Source of the DNA: Argopecten irradians
Taxonomy: Eukaryota; Mollusca; Bivalvia; Pectinida; Pectinidae
Direction of reading: 5' to 3'
Length of the DNA: 64,000 nt
NCBI RefSeq assembly: GCF_041381155.1
Contig: NC_091134.1
Coordinates: 5,570,255 to 5,634,254, forward strand
The notes beneath the pieces were generated by a model, which did no database searches, had not been told where the DNA came from, and worked only from the letters and a program-made list of their open reading frames with translations. Shown here piece by piece: positions 1 to 11,929 of the stretch (the stretch's first letter is position 1; the number at the start of each line of letters is the position of its first letter). The position numbers and the translations under genes are program-made.

Positions 1-180
1 GTTAGAAATTGAGAAGAATTTAAAAATGTGTTTTCAAGATGTTTCAGCCAAATCGTAATGGTAGAACTTGAGAAGAAGTTCAAAATGTGAAAAGTTAACG
101 CACCGCGGACGCACCGCGGACGGCGCAGGACGAAACATGACAACTATAGTTCATCTTGACCCTTCGGGTCAGATGACCTA
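1..180. repeat. Probable end of a dispersed repeat
   Basis: Two related phrases (a GTTAGAAATTGAGAAG type and a GTAGAACTTGAGAAG type) stand about 60 bp apart. They are followed by a doubled GCACCGCGGAC and a small hairpin, GACCCTTCGGGTC, near 159-171. GC-rich doublets followed by a short hairpin are typical of the other dispersed repeats in this window, so this is read as the tail of one that starts left of the window. No coding potential was recognised. Confidence 0.35.
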
Positions 181-560
181 TACAGACACTTGGATAACAC
201 ATGCATAGTGATCAACTTGTCTATAAACATGACATGGACCAGTATGTCAGTATATAGACAAGTTTCTAGTGTTGTATAATTGGCGAAAAATGATAGTCCG
301 CCCTCGGTTCCAATTGGATGACCCATCTGATCCAATAATTTGCACAAAATGATCGGTTCAATTTTGCAGTCAAATTGCCTTTTTATGGCTACTTTTGTCT
401 TCATCGTAAGCAGTGAAGTGAATGTTGAATGTTTTTCTTACAAGTTTTTGACAATAAATGGTGAAAAATATTGTAATAGAAAAATGTATGAAGGCATTCA
501 CACTGTAATTTGTATTTTAATTTGAAAATTGTTAAAATCACAATAAGTTCTAATATTTAC
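181..560. other. Unassigned AT-rich DNA before the satellite
   Basis: Short open frames on both strands resemble no protein family I know. The region probably belongs to an intron of the coiled-coil gene whose 5' exons lie at 8.1-11.9 kb on the minus strand, because downstream exons of that gene must lie further left. Confidence 0.3.
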
Positions 561-3500
561 CCCACTAGTCGATTATACAATTTTTAATCAATTATTGGAT
601 CGGTTAAGTGTCATCTAGTAGTTAATCGATTATTGGATCGGTTGAGGGTCATCTAGTAGTTAATCGATTATTGGATCGGTTGAGGGTCATCTAGTAGTTA
701 ATCGATTATTGGATCGGTTGAGGGTCATCTAGTAGTTAATCGATTATTGGATCGGTTGAGGGTCATCTAGTAGTTAATCGATTATTGGATCGGTTGAGGG
801 TCATCTAGTAGTTAATCGATTATTGGATCGGTTGAGGGTCATCTAGTAGTTAATCGATTATTGGATCGGTTGAGGTCATCTAGTAGTTAATCGATTATTG
901 GATCGTTGAGGGTCATCTAGTAGTTAATCGATTATTGGATCGGTTGAGGGTCATCTAGTAGTTAATCGATTATTGGATCGGTTGAGGGTCATCTAGTAGT
1001 TAATCGATTATTGGATCGGTTGAGGGTCATCTAGTAGTTAATCGATTATTGGATCGGTTGAGGGTCATCTAGTAGTTAATCGATTATTGGATCGGTTGAG
1101 GGTCATCTAGTAGTTAATCGATTATTGGATCGGTTGAGGGTCATCTAGTAGTTAATCGATTATTGGATCGGTTGAGGGTCATCTAGTAGTTAATCGATTA
1201 TTGGATCGGTTGAGGGTCATCTAGTAGTTAATCGATAATTGGATCGGTTGAGGGTCATCTAGTAGTTAATCGATAATTGGATCGGTTGAGGGTCATCTAG
1301 TAGTAATGATTATATTGGATTGGTCTAGTTGATATTGGATCGGTTGAGGTCATCTAGTAGTTAATCGATTATTGGATCGGTTGAGGGTCATCTAGTAGTT
1401 AATCGATTATTGGATCGGTTGAAGGTCATCTAGTAGTTAATCGATTATTGGATCGGTTGAGGGTCATCTAGTAGTTAATCGATTATTGGATCGGTTGAGG
1501 GTCATCTATAGTTAATCGATTATTGGATCGGTTGAGGTCATCTAGTAGTTAATCGATTATTGGATCGGTTGAGGGTCATCTAGTAGTTAATCGATTATTG
1601 GATCGGTTGAGGGTCATCTAGTAGTTAATCGATTATTGGATCGGTTGAAGGGTCATCTAGTAGTTAATCGATTATTGGATCGGTTAAGGGTCATCTAGTA
1701 GTTAATCGATTATTGGATCGGTTGAGGGTCATCTAGTAGTTAATCGATTATTGGATCGGTTGAGGGTCATCTAGTAGTTAATCGATTATTGGATCGGTTG
1801 AGGGTCATCTAGTAGTTAATCGATTATTGGATCGGTTGAGGGTCATCTAGTAGTTAATCGATTATTGGATCGGTTGAGGGTCATCTAGTAGTTAATCGAT
1901 TATTGGATCGGTTGAGGGTCATCTAGTAGTTAATCGATTATTGGATCGGTTGAGGGTCATCTAGTAGTTAATCGATTATTGGATCGGTTGAGGGTCATCT
2001 AGTAGTTAATCGATAATTGGATCGGTTGAGGGTCATCTAGTAGTTAATCGATTATTGGATCGGTTGAGGGTCATCTAGTAGTTAATCGATTATTGGATCG
2101 GTTGAGGGTCATCTAGTAGTTAATCGATTATTGGATCGGTTGAGGGTCATCTAGTAGTTAATCGATATTGGATCGGTTGAGGGTCATCTAGTAGTTAATG
2201 ATATTGGATCGGTTGAGGGTCATCTAGTAGTTAATCGATTATTGGATCGGTTGAGGGTCATCTAGTAGTTAATCGATTATTGGATCGGTTGAGGGTCATC
2301 TAGTAGTTAATCGATTATTGGATCGGTTGAGGGTCATCTAGTAGTTAATCGATTATTGGATCGGTTGAGGGTCATCTAGTAGTTAATCGATTATTGGATC
2401 GGTTGAGGGTCATCTAGTAGTTAATCGATTATTGGATCGGTTGAGGGTCATCTAGTAGTTAATCGATTATTGGATCGGTTGAGGGTCATCTAGTAGTTAA
2501 TCGATTATTGGATCGGTTGAGGGTCATCTAGTAGTTAATCGATTATTGGATCGGTTGAGGGTCATCTAGTAGTTAATCGATTATTGGATCGGTTGAGGGT
2601 CATCTAGTAGTTAATCGATTATTGGATCGGTTGAGGGTCATCTAGTAGTTAATCGATTATTGGATCGGTTGAGGGTCATCTAGTAGTTAATCGATTATTG
2701 GATCGGTTGAGGGTCATCTAGTAGTTAATCGATTATTGGATCGGTTGAGGGTCATCTAGTAGTTAATCGATTATTGGATCGGTTGAGGGTCATCTAGTAG
2801 TTAATCGATTATTGGATCGGTTGAGGGTCATCTAGTAGTTAATCGATTATTGGATCGGTTGAGGGTCATCTAGTAGTTAATCGATTATTGGATCGGTTGA
2901 GGGTCATCTAGTAGTTAATCGATTATTGGATCGGTTGAGGGTCATCTAGTAGTTAATCGATTATTGGATCGGTTGAGGGTCATCTAGTAGTTAATCGATT
3001 ATTGGATCGGTTGAGGGTCATCTAGTAGTTAATCGATTATTGGATCGGTTGAGGGTCATCTAGTAGTTAATCGATTATTGGATCGGTTGAGGGTCATCTA
3101 GTAGTTAATCGATATTGGATCGTTGAGGTCATCTAGTAGTTTATGTCGGTTCATCTAGTAGTTAATCGATTATTGGATCGGTTGAGGGTCATCTAGTAGT
3201 TAATCGATTATTGGATCGGTTGAGGGTCATCTAGTAGTTAATCGATATTGGATCGGTTGAGGGTCATCTAGTAGTTAATCGATTATTGGATCGGTTGAGG
3301 GTCATCTAGTAGTTAATCGATTATTGGATCGGTTGAGGGTCATCTAGTAGTTAATCGATTATTGGATCGGTTGAGGGTCATCTAGTAGTTAATCGATTAT
3401 TGGATCGGTTGAGGGTCATCTAGTAGTTAATCGATTATTGGATCGGTTGAGGGTCATCTAGTAGTTAATCGATTATTGGATCGGTTGAGGGTCATCTAGT

Positions 3501-6500
3501 AGTTAATCGATTATTGGATCGGTTGAGGGTCATCTAGTAGTTAATCGATTATTGGATCGGTTGAGGATCTAGTAGTTAATGATTGGATCAGGTCATCTAG
3601 TAGTTAATCGATTATTGGATCGGTTGAGGGTCATCTAGTAGTTAATCGATATTGGATCGGTTGAGGGTCATCTAGTAGTTAATCGATTATTGGATCGGTT
3701 GAGGGTCATCTAGTAGTTAATCGATATTGGATCGGTTGAGGGTCATCTAGTAGTTAATCGATTATTGGATCGGTTGAGGGTCATCTAGTAGTTAATCGAT
3801 TATTGGATCTGGTTGAGGGTCATCTAGTAGTTAATCGATTATTGGATCGTTGAGGGTCATCTAGTAGTTAATCGATATTGGATCGGTTGAGGGTCATCTA
3901 GTAGTTAATCGATTATTGGATCGGTTGAGGGTCATCTAGTAGTTAATCGATTATTGGATCGGTTGAGGGTCATCTAGTAGTTAATCGATTATTGGATCGG
4001 TTGAGGGTCATCTAGTAGTTAATCGATTATTGGATCGGTTGAGGGTCATCTAGTAGTTAATCGATTATTGGATCGGTTGAGGGTCATCTAGTAGTTAATC
4101 GATTATTGGATCGGTTGAGGGTCATCTAGTAGTTAATTGATTATTGGATCGGTTGAGGGGTCATCTAGTAGTTAATCGATTATTGGATCGGTTGAGGGTC
4201 ATCTAGTAGTTAAGATTATTGGATCGGTTGAGGGTCATCTAGTAGTTAATCGATATTGGATCGGTTGAGGGTCATCTAGTAGTTAATCGATTATTGGATC
4301 GGTTGAGGGTCATCTAGTAGTTAATCGATTATTGGATCGGTTGAGGGTCATCTAGTAGTTAATCGATTATTGGATCGGTTGAGGGTCATCTAGTAGTTAA
4401 TCGATTATTGGATCGGTTGAGGGTCATCTAGTAGTTAATCGATTATTGGATCGGTTGAGGGTCATCTAGTAGTTAATCGATTATTGGATCGGTTGAGGGT
4501 CATCTAGTAGTTAATCGATTATTGGATCGGTTGAGGGTCATCTAGTAGTTAATCGATTATTGGATCGGTTGAGGGTCATCTAGTAGTTAATCAATTATTG
4601 GATCGGTTGAGGGTCATCTAGTAGTTAATTGATTATTGGATCGGTTGAGGGTCATCTAGTAGTTAATCGATTATTGGATCGGTTGAGGGTCATCTAGTAG
4701 TTAATCGATTATTGGATCGGTTGAGGGTCATCTAGTAGTTAATCGATTATTGGATCGGTTGAGGGTCATCTAGTAGTTAATCGATTATTGGATCAGTTGA
4801 GGGTCATCTAGTAGTTAATCGATTATTGGATCGGTTGAGGGTCATCTAGTAGTTAATTGATTATTGGATCGGTTGAGGTCATCTAGTAGTTAATCGATTA
4901 TTGGATCGGTTGAGGGTCATCTAGTAGTTAATTGATTATTGGATCGGTTGAGGGTCATCTAGTAGTTAATCGATTATTGGATCGGTTGAGGGTCATCTAG
5001 TAGTTAATCGATTATTGGATCGGTTGAGGGTCATCTAGTAGTTAATGATTATTGGATCGGTTGAGGGTCATCTAGTAGTTAATCGATTATTGGATCGGTT
5101 GAGGGTCATCTAGTAGTTAATCGATTATTGGATCGGTTGAGGGTCATCTAGTAGTTAATCGATTATTGGATCGGTTGAGGGTCATCTAGTAGTTAATTGA
5201 TTATTGGATCGGTTGAGGGTCATCTAGTAGTTAATTGATTATTGGATCGGTTGAGGGTCATCTAGTAGTTAATTGATTATTGGATCGGTTGAGGGTCATC
5301 TAGTAGTTAATCGATTATTGGATCGGTTGAGGGTCATCTAGTAGTTAATCGATTATTGGATCGGTTGAGGGTCATCTAGTAGTTAATCGATTATTGGATC
5401 GGTTGAGGGTCATCTAGTAGTCAATCGATTATTGGATCGGTTGAGGGTCATCTAGTAGTTAATCGATTATTGGATCGGTTGAGGGTCATCTAGTAGTTAA
5501 TCGATTATTGGATCGGTTGAGGGTCATCTAGTAGTTAATTGATTATTGGATCGGTTGAGGGTCATCTAGTAGTTAATCGATTATTGGATCGGTTGAGGGT
5601 CATCTAGTAGTTAATCGATTATTGGATCGGTTGAGGGTCATCTAGTAGTTAATTGATTATTGGATCGGTTGAGGGTCATCTAGTAGTTAATCGATTATTG
5701 GATCGGTTGAAGGTCATCTAGTAGTTAATCGATTATTGGATCGGTTGAGGGTCATCTAGTAGTTAATCGATTATTGGATCGGTTGAGGGTCATCTAGTAG
5801 TTAATCGATTATTGGATCGGTTGAGGGTCATCTAGTAGTTAATTGATTATTGGATCGGTTGAGGGTCATCTAGTAGTTAATTGATTATTGGATCGGTTGA
5901 GGGTCATCTAGTAGTTAATTGATTATTGGATCGGTTGAGGGTCATCTAGTAGTTAATTGATTATTGGATCGGTTGAGGGTCATCTAGTAGTTAATCGATT
6001 ATTGGATCGGTTGAGGGTCATCTAGTAGTTAATTGATTATTGGATCGGTTGAGGGTCATCTAGTAGTTAATTGATTATTGGATCGGTTGAGGGTCATCTA
6101 GTAGTTAATCGATTATTGGATCGGTTGAGGGTCATCTAGTAGTTAATTGATTATTGGATCGGTTGAGGGTCATCTAGTAGTTAATTGATTATTGGATCGG
6201 TTGAGGGTCATCTAGTAGTTAATCGATTATTGGATCGGTTGAGGGTCATCTAGTAGTTAATTGATTATTGGATCGGTTGTTGAGGGTCATCTAGTAGTTA
6301 ATTGATTATTGGATCGGTTGAGGGTCATCTAGTAGTTAATCGATTATTGGATCGGTTGAGGGTCATCTAGTAGTTAATCGATTATTGGATCGGTTGAGGG
6401 TCATCTAGTAGTTAATCGATTATTGGATCAGTTGAGGGTCATCTAGTAATTAATTGATTATTGGATCAGTTGAGGGTCATCTAGTAGTTAATATTATTGG

Positions 6501-7735
6501 ATCGTGAGGTCATCTAGATAATGATTATTGGATCGTTGAGGGTCATCTAGTAGTTAATGATTATTGGATCGTTGAGGTCATCTAGTAGTTAATGATTATT
6601 GGATCGTGAGGGTCATCTAGTAGTTAATCAATTATTGGATCAGTTGAGGGTCATCTAGTAATTAATTGATTATTGGATCGGTTGAGGGTCATCTAGTAGT
6701 TAATCAATTATTGGATCGGTTGAGGGTCATCTAGTAGTTAATTGATTATTGGATCGGTTGAAGGCATCTAGTAGTTATCGATTATTGGATCGGTTGAGGG
6801 TCATCTAGTAGTTAATCGATTATTGGATCGGTTGAGGGTCATCTAGTAGTTAATTGATTATTGGATCGGTTGAGGGTCATCTAGTAGTTAATTGATTATT
6901 GGATCGGTTGAAGGTCATCTAGTAGTTAATTGATTATTGGATCGGTTGAGGGTCATCTAGTAGTTAATTGATTATTGGATCGGTTGAGGGTCATCTAGTA
7001 GTTAATTGATTATTGGATCGGTTGAAGGTCATCTAGTAGTTAATTGATTATTGGATCGGTTGAGGGTCATCTAGTAGTTAATTGATTATTGGATCGGTTG
7101 AGGGTCATCTAGTAGTTAATTGATTATTGGATCGGTTGAGGGTCATCTAGTAGTTAATTGATTATTGGATCGGTTGAGGGTCATCTAGTAGTTAATTGAT
7201 TATTGGATCGGTTGAAGGTCATCTAGTAGTTAATTGATTATTGGATCGGTTGAGGGTCATCTAGTAGTTAATTGATTATTGGATCGGTTGAGGGTCATCT
7301 AGTAGTTAATCGATTATTGGATCGGTTGAGGGTCATCTAGTAGTTAATTGATTATTGGATCGGTTGAGGGTCATCTAGTAGTTAATCGATTATTGGATCG
7401 GTTGAGGGTCATCTAGTAGTTAATTGATTATTGGATCGGTTGAGGGTCATCTAGTAGTTAATCGATTATTGGATCGGTTGAGGGTCATCTAGTAGTTAAT
7501 TGATTATTGGATCGGTTGAGGGTCATCTAGTAGTTAATCGATTATTGGATCGGTTGAGGGTCATCTAGTAGTTATATCGATTATTGGATCGGTTGAGGGT
7601 CATCTAGTAGTTAATCGATTATTGGATCGGCTGAGGGTCATCTAGTAGTTAATCAATTATTGGATCAGTTGAGGGTCATCTAGTTAATTGAAGGTCATCT
7701 AGTAGTTATTGATTGGATTGTCATCTAGTAATTAA
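560..7735. repeat. 38-bp satellite array, about 190 copies
   Basis: The unit is 38 bp and reads TTAATCGATTATTGGATCGG followed by TTGAGGGTCATCTAGTAG. Most copies are identical or differ at one base. From about 4130 rightward, many units carry TTGATT in place of TCGATT, a C-to-T change at a CpG; this variant is essentially absent from the left 3.5 kb. Patches near 1295-1350, 3110-3150, 3560-3600 and 6480-6620 contain many single-base deletions. The array ends in degenerate copies at 7670-7735. It has stops in all frames and no unique spacers. It probably lies in an intron of the minus-strand coiled-coil gene. Confidence 0.97.
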
Positions 7736-7945
7736 TTACAAATTATACAAAATACAACACTACAGGTTTCCTGATTGCAAGGTTTGAATTACTACAAATC
7801 AAAATGGAAAATGCTATACAATCACACCAGAGTAATTTTGTATTCAGCTTTAAGACTCTTCAATATATATTAGTTTTGAACACAATTGTAACAATTGTAG
7901 ATACTCTATAGAGCGATAGTGCCTCAGAGCCATTCTGTTTTTAAA
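7736..7945. other. Short unique stretch between two arrays
   Basis: About 200 bp of AT-rich DNA separate the 38-bp satellite from the 102-bp coding-like repeat. I see no exon in it. In gene orientation it is the start of the intron after the last visible coiled-coil exon. Confidence 0.4.
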
Positions 7946-8430
7946 TCTCACCTGATTTCTCTCCGACTCCACCATGTTCTCAATCTCTCGTTCTCAGCTT
8001 AGTAAAGTGTTGTGGGACTCTTCAGACAGAGCCATTCTGTTTACAAATCTCACCTCATTTCTCTCCGACTCCACCATGTTCTCAATCTCTCATACTCGGC
8101 TTAGTAATGTGTTGTGGGACTCTTCAGACAGAGCCATTCTGTATACAAATCTCACCTCATTTCTCTCCGACTCCACCATGTTCTCAATCTCTCGTACTCG
8201 GCTTAGTAACGTGTTGTGGGACTCTTCAGACAGAGCCATTCTGTTTACAAATCTCACCTCATTTCTCTCCGACTCCACCATGTTCTCAATCTCTCGTACT
8301 CGGCAAAGTAACGTGTTGTGGGACTCTTCAGACAGAGCCATTCTGTTTACAAATCTCACCTCATTTCTCTCCGACTCCACCATGTTCTCCATCTCCCGTA
8401 CTCGGCTTAGTAATGTGTTGTGGGACTCTT
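7946..8430 (-). repeat. 102-bp tandem repeat of an exon 3' end with its splice donor
   Basis: About five units of 102 bp (34 codons). On the minus strand each unit holds the exon end (SEESHNTLLSRVRE..., then a glutamate-rich ENMVESERNE), the donor AGAAATGAG|GTGAGATT, and 34 bp of former intron that stays open in frame. Donor copies end at 8360, 8258, 8156, 8054 and 7952; the last reads CAG|GTGAGA. In gene order the first three units are open. The fourth has a TGA at 8092-8090 where its sisters have CGA, again a C-to-T change at a CpG. Splicing at 8360, 8258 or 8156 would therefore give proteins differing by whole 34-residue units, while the last two donors lie past a stop. Confidence 0.85.
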
Positions 8431-11400
8431 CAAGACTGCTTCGAATACTTTTCTCTCTTTCCAAATCTTCTTTTAATTCTGACATCTTTTTCTCCATCTT
8501 TTGTTTGCCCGATACCATTTCCTCTGCAGACACAGCAGCCTCCGCCTAAAATCAATTATAAAAGACTTATTTATGTATATCCTCCTGTTTTTGTTTGCTT
8601 CCAATTGCCTGCTTGTTTGTTTGTGTTTTGTTTTATCTCTCAACAGCCATGAGCATAATTTTAATGTCAATTAATTTGTATTTCTTTTAATTTTCACCAT
8701 CTCAAACTGTCGCAAGCAAATTCGTGGAATTTCCATCCCCTGCTTTCAGGAGATATTGCATTGTAGGTAAACATTGTTGAGGTTAGGTTTAACCTTGGTT
8801 GAAACATGCCGTGGCAATCAAACTTGGCCAAGCCCTTAAGGCAATTTGACCTTGTTACCAAGTTTGAAGAAAATCGGTTAATATTTATTAGAGTTATTGC
8901 AGGGAAATGGCAGAAAATGACTTTTTCTTTTATTAAATCAAAGGGCCATAACTCTGCTAATTAAGATCTGCCAAAAGTGGCGATCAAACTTGGCTATAGC
9001 CCTTGAGACATTAAGTTTGTTACCAAGTTTTAACAATATTAGTTTTAACATTTGTTAGTTATTACACAGAAACTGCAGAAAAATGAAATTTGTAGTAAAT
9101 TAAAGGGCCATAACTCTGATAAATAACATCCGCTGAAAGAGTTTATCGAACTTAGCCAGGCACTTAAGGCATTCAACCTTGTTACCAAGTTTGAATAAAA
9201 TTGGTTAATATTTATTACAGTTATTGTACGGAAGTGGCAGAAACTGACTTTTAATTTTACTTAAGCAAAGGGCCATAACTCCGCTAAATAAGGTCCGTTG
9301 GAAGTCGTGATCAAACTTGGCCGAGTCCTTAAGGCATTTCATCTTGTTACTAAGTTTGAAGAAAATTGGTTTACAGTTATTGCAGGGAAACGAAGTGAAC
9401 ATTACAGACAGACGGACAGACAGACAGACGGACAAACCCAAATTAATATCCCCCGTTTTGGAGAAAGCGGGGGATAATAAAACATACAATGTGTGAATAT
9501 AGATTCTTATATATGATGGTTCAGATCCATAAAGCAGCAATATACTATTTACATAGGGGTAAATGTCACATGAAATATCACACGTTTTGAAAGAACCGCC
9601 ACAGTCAACACAATGTTTCAATTAAGTATAGGAAAACTGAGTTGCATCATGTGACCAACATTGACAATACCTGTATAGATCGGAACCCCCCAAGTCATAT
9701 AATGTAACCCACATCGGATAGGAATAGATTGGAACAGTTCGGAGATTTCCGAGCTATTTCAAACAGATATAAAAAACATCTTTCAAATTTGAGGAGAGGT
9801 GTCAAGGTGACACCATGTCAACAGCCATATGCATGCAAGGCCATAATTTAAAGGGAGGCTATCAAGTATTATAAAAATTAAGACACTAGCACAGTTTGGT
9901 CTTACATTTTCAGAAATATTAATTATAACATTGCAAAGTACTCAGATATATCATCAACTATATTCTAAGAAAATTTGGACTGATCACAGGGCCTTTTGTG
10001 ATTTTAACAAGGCTAATATTTGATGATCACTAACAAGAATTGTGTTTAAAGTTAATTTCAACCCTTGAATTCAGCTTTCAATTGTAAAATGGATAAAACA
10101 AAAAATAAAAAGAATCCCATATATAAAAATAAAAGGGGAAAATTGTAAGGGAATTATAATTATTTATCAATTTTACTACAAGTGTATGCACAGAGTACAA
10201 ATCACCATGCATGAAACAAATGTCTAAATCAAAAGTGGTTTGAATCTTTTATCAGACTACAACAAGCAGTACAAGGCTTTTTTTCTCATTAAATCTGGAA
10301 GTGGTGCCTTTTAAATCTCATTTTTAAGAGAATATTGACAAATTGGGAATTTAATTAAAGGAGTGTATTTTCTGAGAGTTTTACTGAAATTTGTTCGATC
10401 ATTTCCATTTTAGTGAGTGACTATGGTATATTTAACTTATTGTTAAATACTTTGATATGCCAATACACCATGATCCTTAAGGTAAGTGGCATATCAACTA
10501 TTTAATGATTTTAATAAATTTCATATTACATAGCCATAAAATAATGTAAAATTCTATTTATCACATACATGTATTAATATTTATATAAATATAGACCCCC
10601 AGTCAGGCAGCTCGGATATGACGTCTCTGTCTACCAAGACAATCGTGCGAGGTCATATTTTGATAATGATGGACATGTGAAATCACAATATATTTTTTAT
10701 TAACATGTGTCTTACAATATAAATTATGATATAGCTTTACTAGTGTATGACATGGCTAAACTGGTTATTATATGTGATAAATTCACATTTTCATGAATAT
10801 AAAGGGCTAACTTTAGGAGTCTACATACAATTCAGTGTAAACTGGTCTACTTCTCAAATCTTATCTGTAGTTATAATGTCAGAATGGCAATATTCATGTC
10901 CAATAAGTAGATATTATCACATTGCCTGAATACATTATCAAGACCTCTGATACCTGAAAATGACTGACTTATAAAGTGTATCAGGGAAAGCTGCAAAGTA
11001 ACGGTAATGAAAAGTATTAATGAAAAGAATTATCAGTGTACATGAAGACTTTATCACTCAGAGCTGTTTATCACAGACTAGGCATACTTAGTTCTGCGCT
11101 TTCAAAACTATAATGAAATCTAATTTTATGATCATGATCGCTTCAGGAAATTAAATTGATATCAATATTAAATTAAATACAACTTGGGGAAATATAAAAC
11201 TGTACGTACAGTACTAAGCAGTGCCAATCTATTTATTAGGATGATAAAGAAAAATCATTCAATTTCTATGTCAGAGAATTCGAACAGGACTTTGGAAGTA
11301 TATATAAATACCTGTGTTCAGAAGGAGAATTAACAGTCAAACACCATACAAATCGATTTTGTTAAGAAACAAAAAATACCTACTCTTGTTGTGGTAGCCT

Positions 11401-11929
11401 CTTCCAATGCTAGTCGGAGCTCTTTCACTTCTTCCTGTGCCCGGTTTTTGGAGTCAGTCTCTTGTTTTAACTCCTCTCTCAAATCCTCTGTTTCACGCTG
11501 ATATTTTCCAAGTTCATTTTCACAAGCCTCTTTCAATAATTGATACTTATCCTCCGTCTGGTCATGTAGTTTTGGGTTTAAATCCTGTTGTCCCTGAATA
11601 TTCACTAAATTTAACTTTAAAGTTTGTATGGCACTTTCTGTTTTACAAACTCTTGAAACCAAAGTTTCATAGCTGTCTTGTAAAACGTCAACATCTGCAA
11701 TTCTTGGTTTGTATGGTGCAATCGGTTCCTTCATCTTCATGTCTTGACTGTCCATGTCCCGCTCTGCTTGGTGGACATTCTGTCCGAAACCCATACCTGA
11801 TAGATGATCAATTAATTCCATTGTCTCTTGCTCAGCAGCAGTAAGTCTGTCCTCCAAAACATCTATCGTCTGCTGTGAGGAAACACCCGGCGGACATGAC
11901 AGTGGAGGAATAACTGACCGTGACATCAT
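8156..11929 (-). CDS. Coiled-coil protein, CCDC150-like, 5' exons (partial gene)
   Basis: Two coding exons are supported. Exon A is 11929-11384, 182 codons. Its ATG is preceded directly by an in-frame TGA, and it ends at donor AGA|GTAGGT in phase 0. Exon B starts at 8545 after acceptor GATTTTAG and ends at a GAG|GTGAGA donor at 8360, or at tandem copies of it at 8258 or 8156. The joined frame is open. The N-terminus is low-complexity (about residues 1-20). It is followed by a VLEDRLTAAEQE segment with a nearby GFG, then a VLQDSYETLVSRV segment, then heptad coiled coil rich in E, K and L. This order, and the ETLVSRV-like phrase, recall vertebrate CCDC150, a poorly characterised protein; that assignment is from memory and is only moderately supported. 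No enzymatic motif is seen. A missed small exon between A and B cannot be excluded. Confidence 0.55.
8546..11383 (-). other. Intron of the coiled-coil gene
   Basis: The intron between the two coding exons holds the repeat at 8750-9475 and AT-rich DNA with no recognised exon. A moderately GC-rich stretch near 10595-10665 looked RNA-like, but I could not fold it into a tRNA or other known RNA. Confidence 0.5.
8750..9475. repeat. Hairpin-ended dispersed repeat with four ~162-bp subunits
   Basis: The phrase ACCAAGTTTGAAGAAAAT and its variants recur near 8858, 9022, 9183 and 9349, about 162 bp apart. AAAGGGCCATAACTC lies between them. The right end has a run of ACAGACGG-type repeats, then a hairpin (ATCCCCCG...CGGGGGAT) at about 9449-9475. 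There is no open reading frame. The GGGCCATAACTC motif is widespread in bivalve genomes, so this is called a non-autonomous dispersed family of unknown class. Confidence 0.75.

Noticed and set aside
560..7735. CRISPR-like or centromere/telomere-like array
   Set aside because: Units are contiguous with no unique spacers and no cas-type genes, and the unit is not a telomeric motif. A centromeric role cannot be judged from one array.
7974..8652. Plus-strand repeat frames (MFSISRTRLSNVLW and the PPCSQSLVLG frame)
   Set aside because: They are shadows of the minus-strand coiled-coil exon; the minus strand has a proper acceptor and donor and coiled-coil composition.
9205..9621. 138-codon minus-strand open frame
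   Set aside because: It overlaps the hairpin-ended repeat and its ACAGACGG run (giving LSVCLSVRLSV), a familiar artefact of such repeats.
10595..10665. Possible tRNA or structured RNA
   Set aside because: It is moderately GC-rich against its surroundings, but I could not build a cloverleaf or find A and B boxes.
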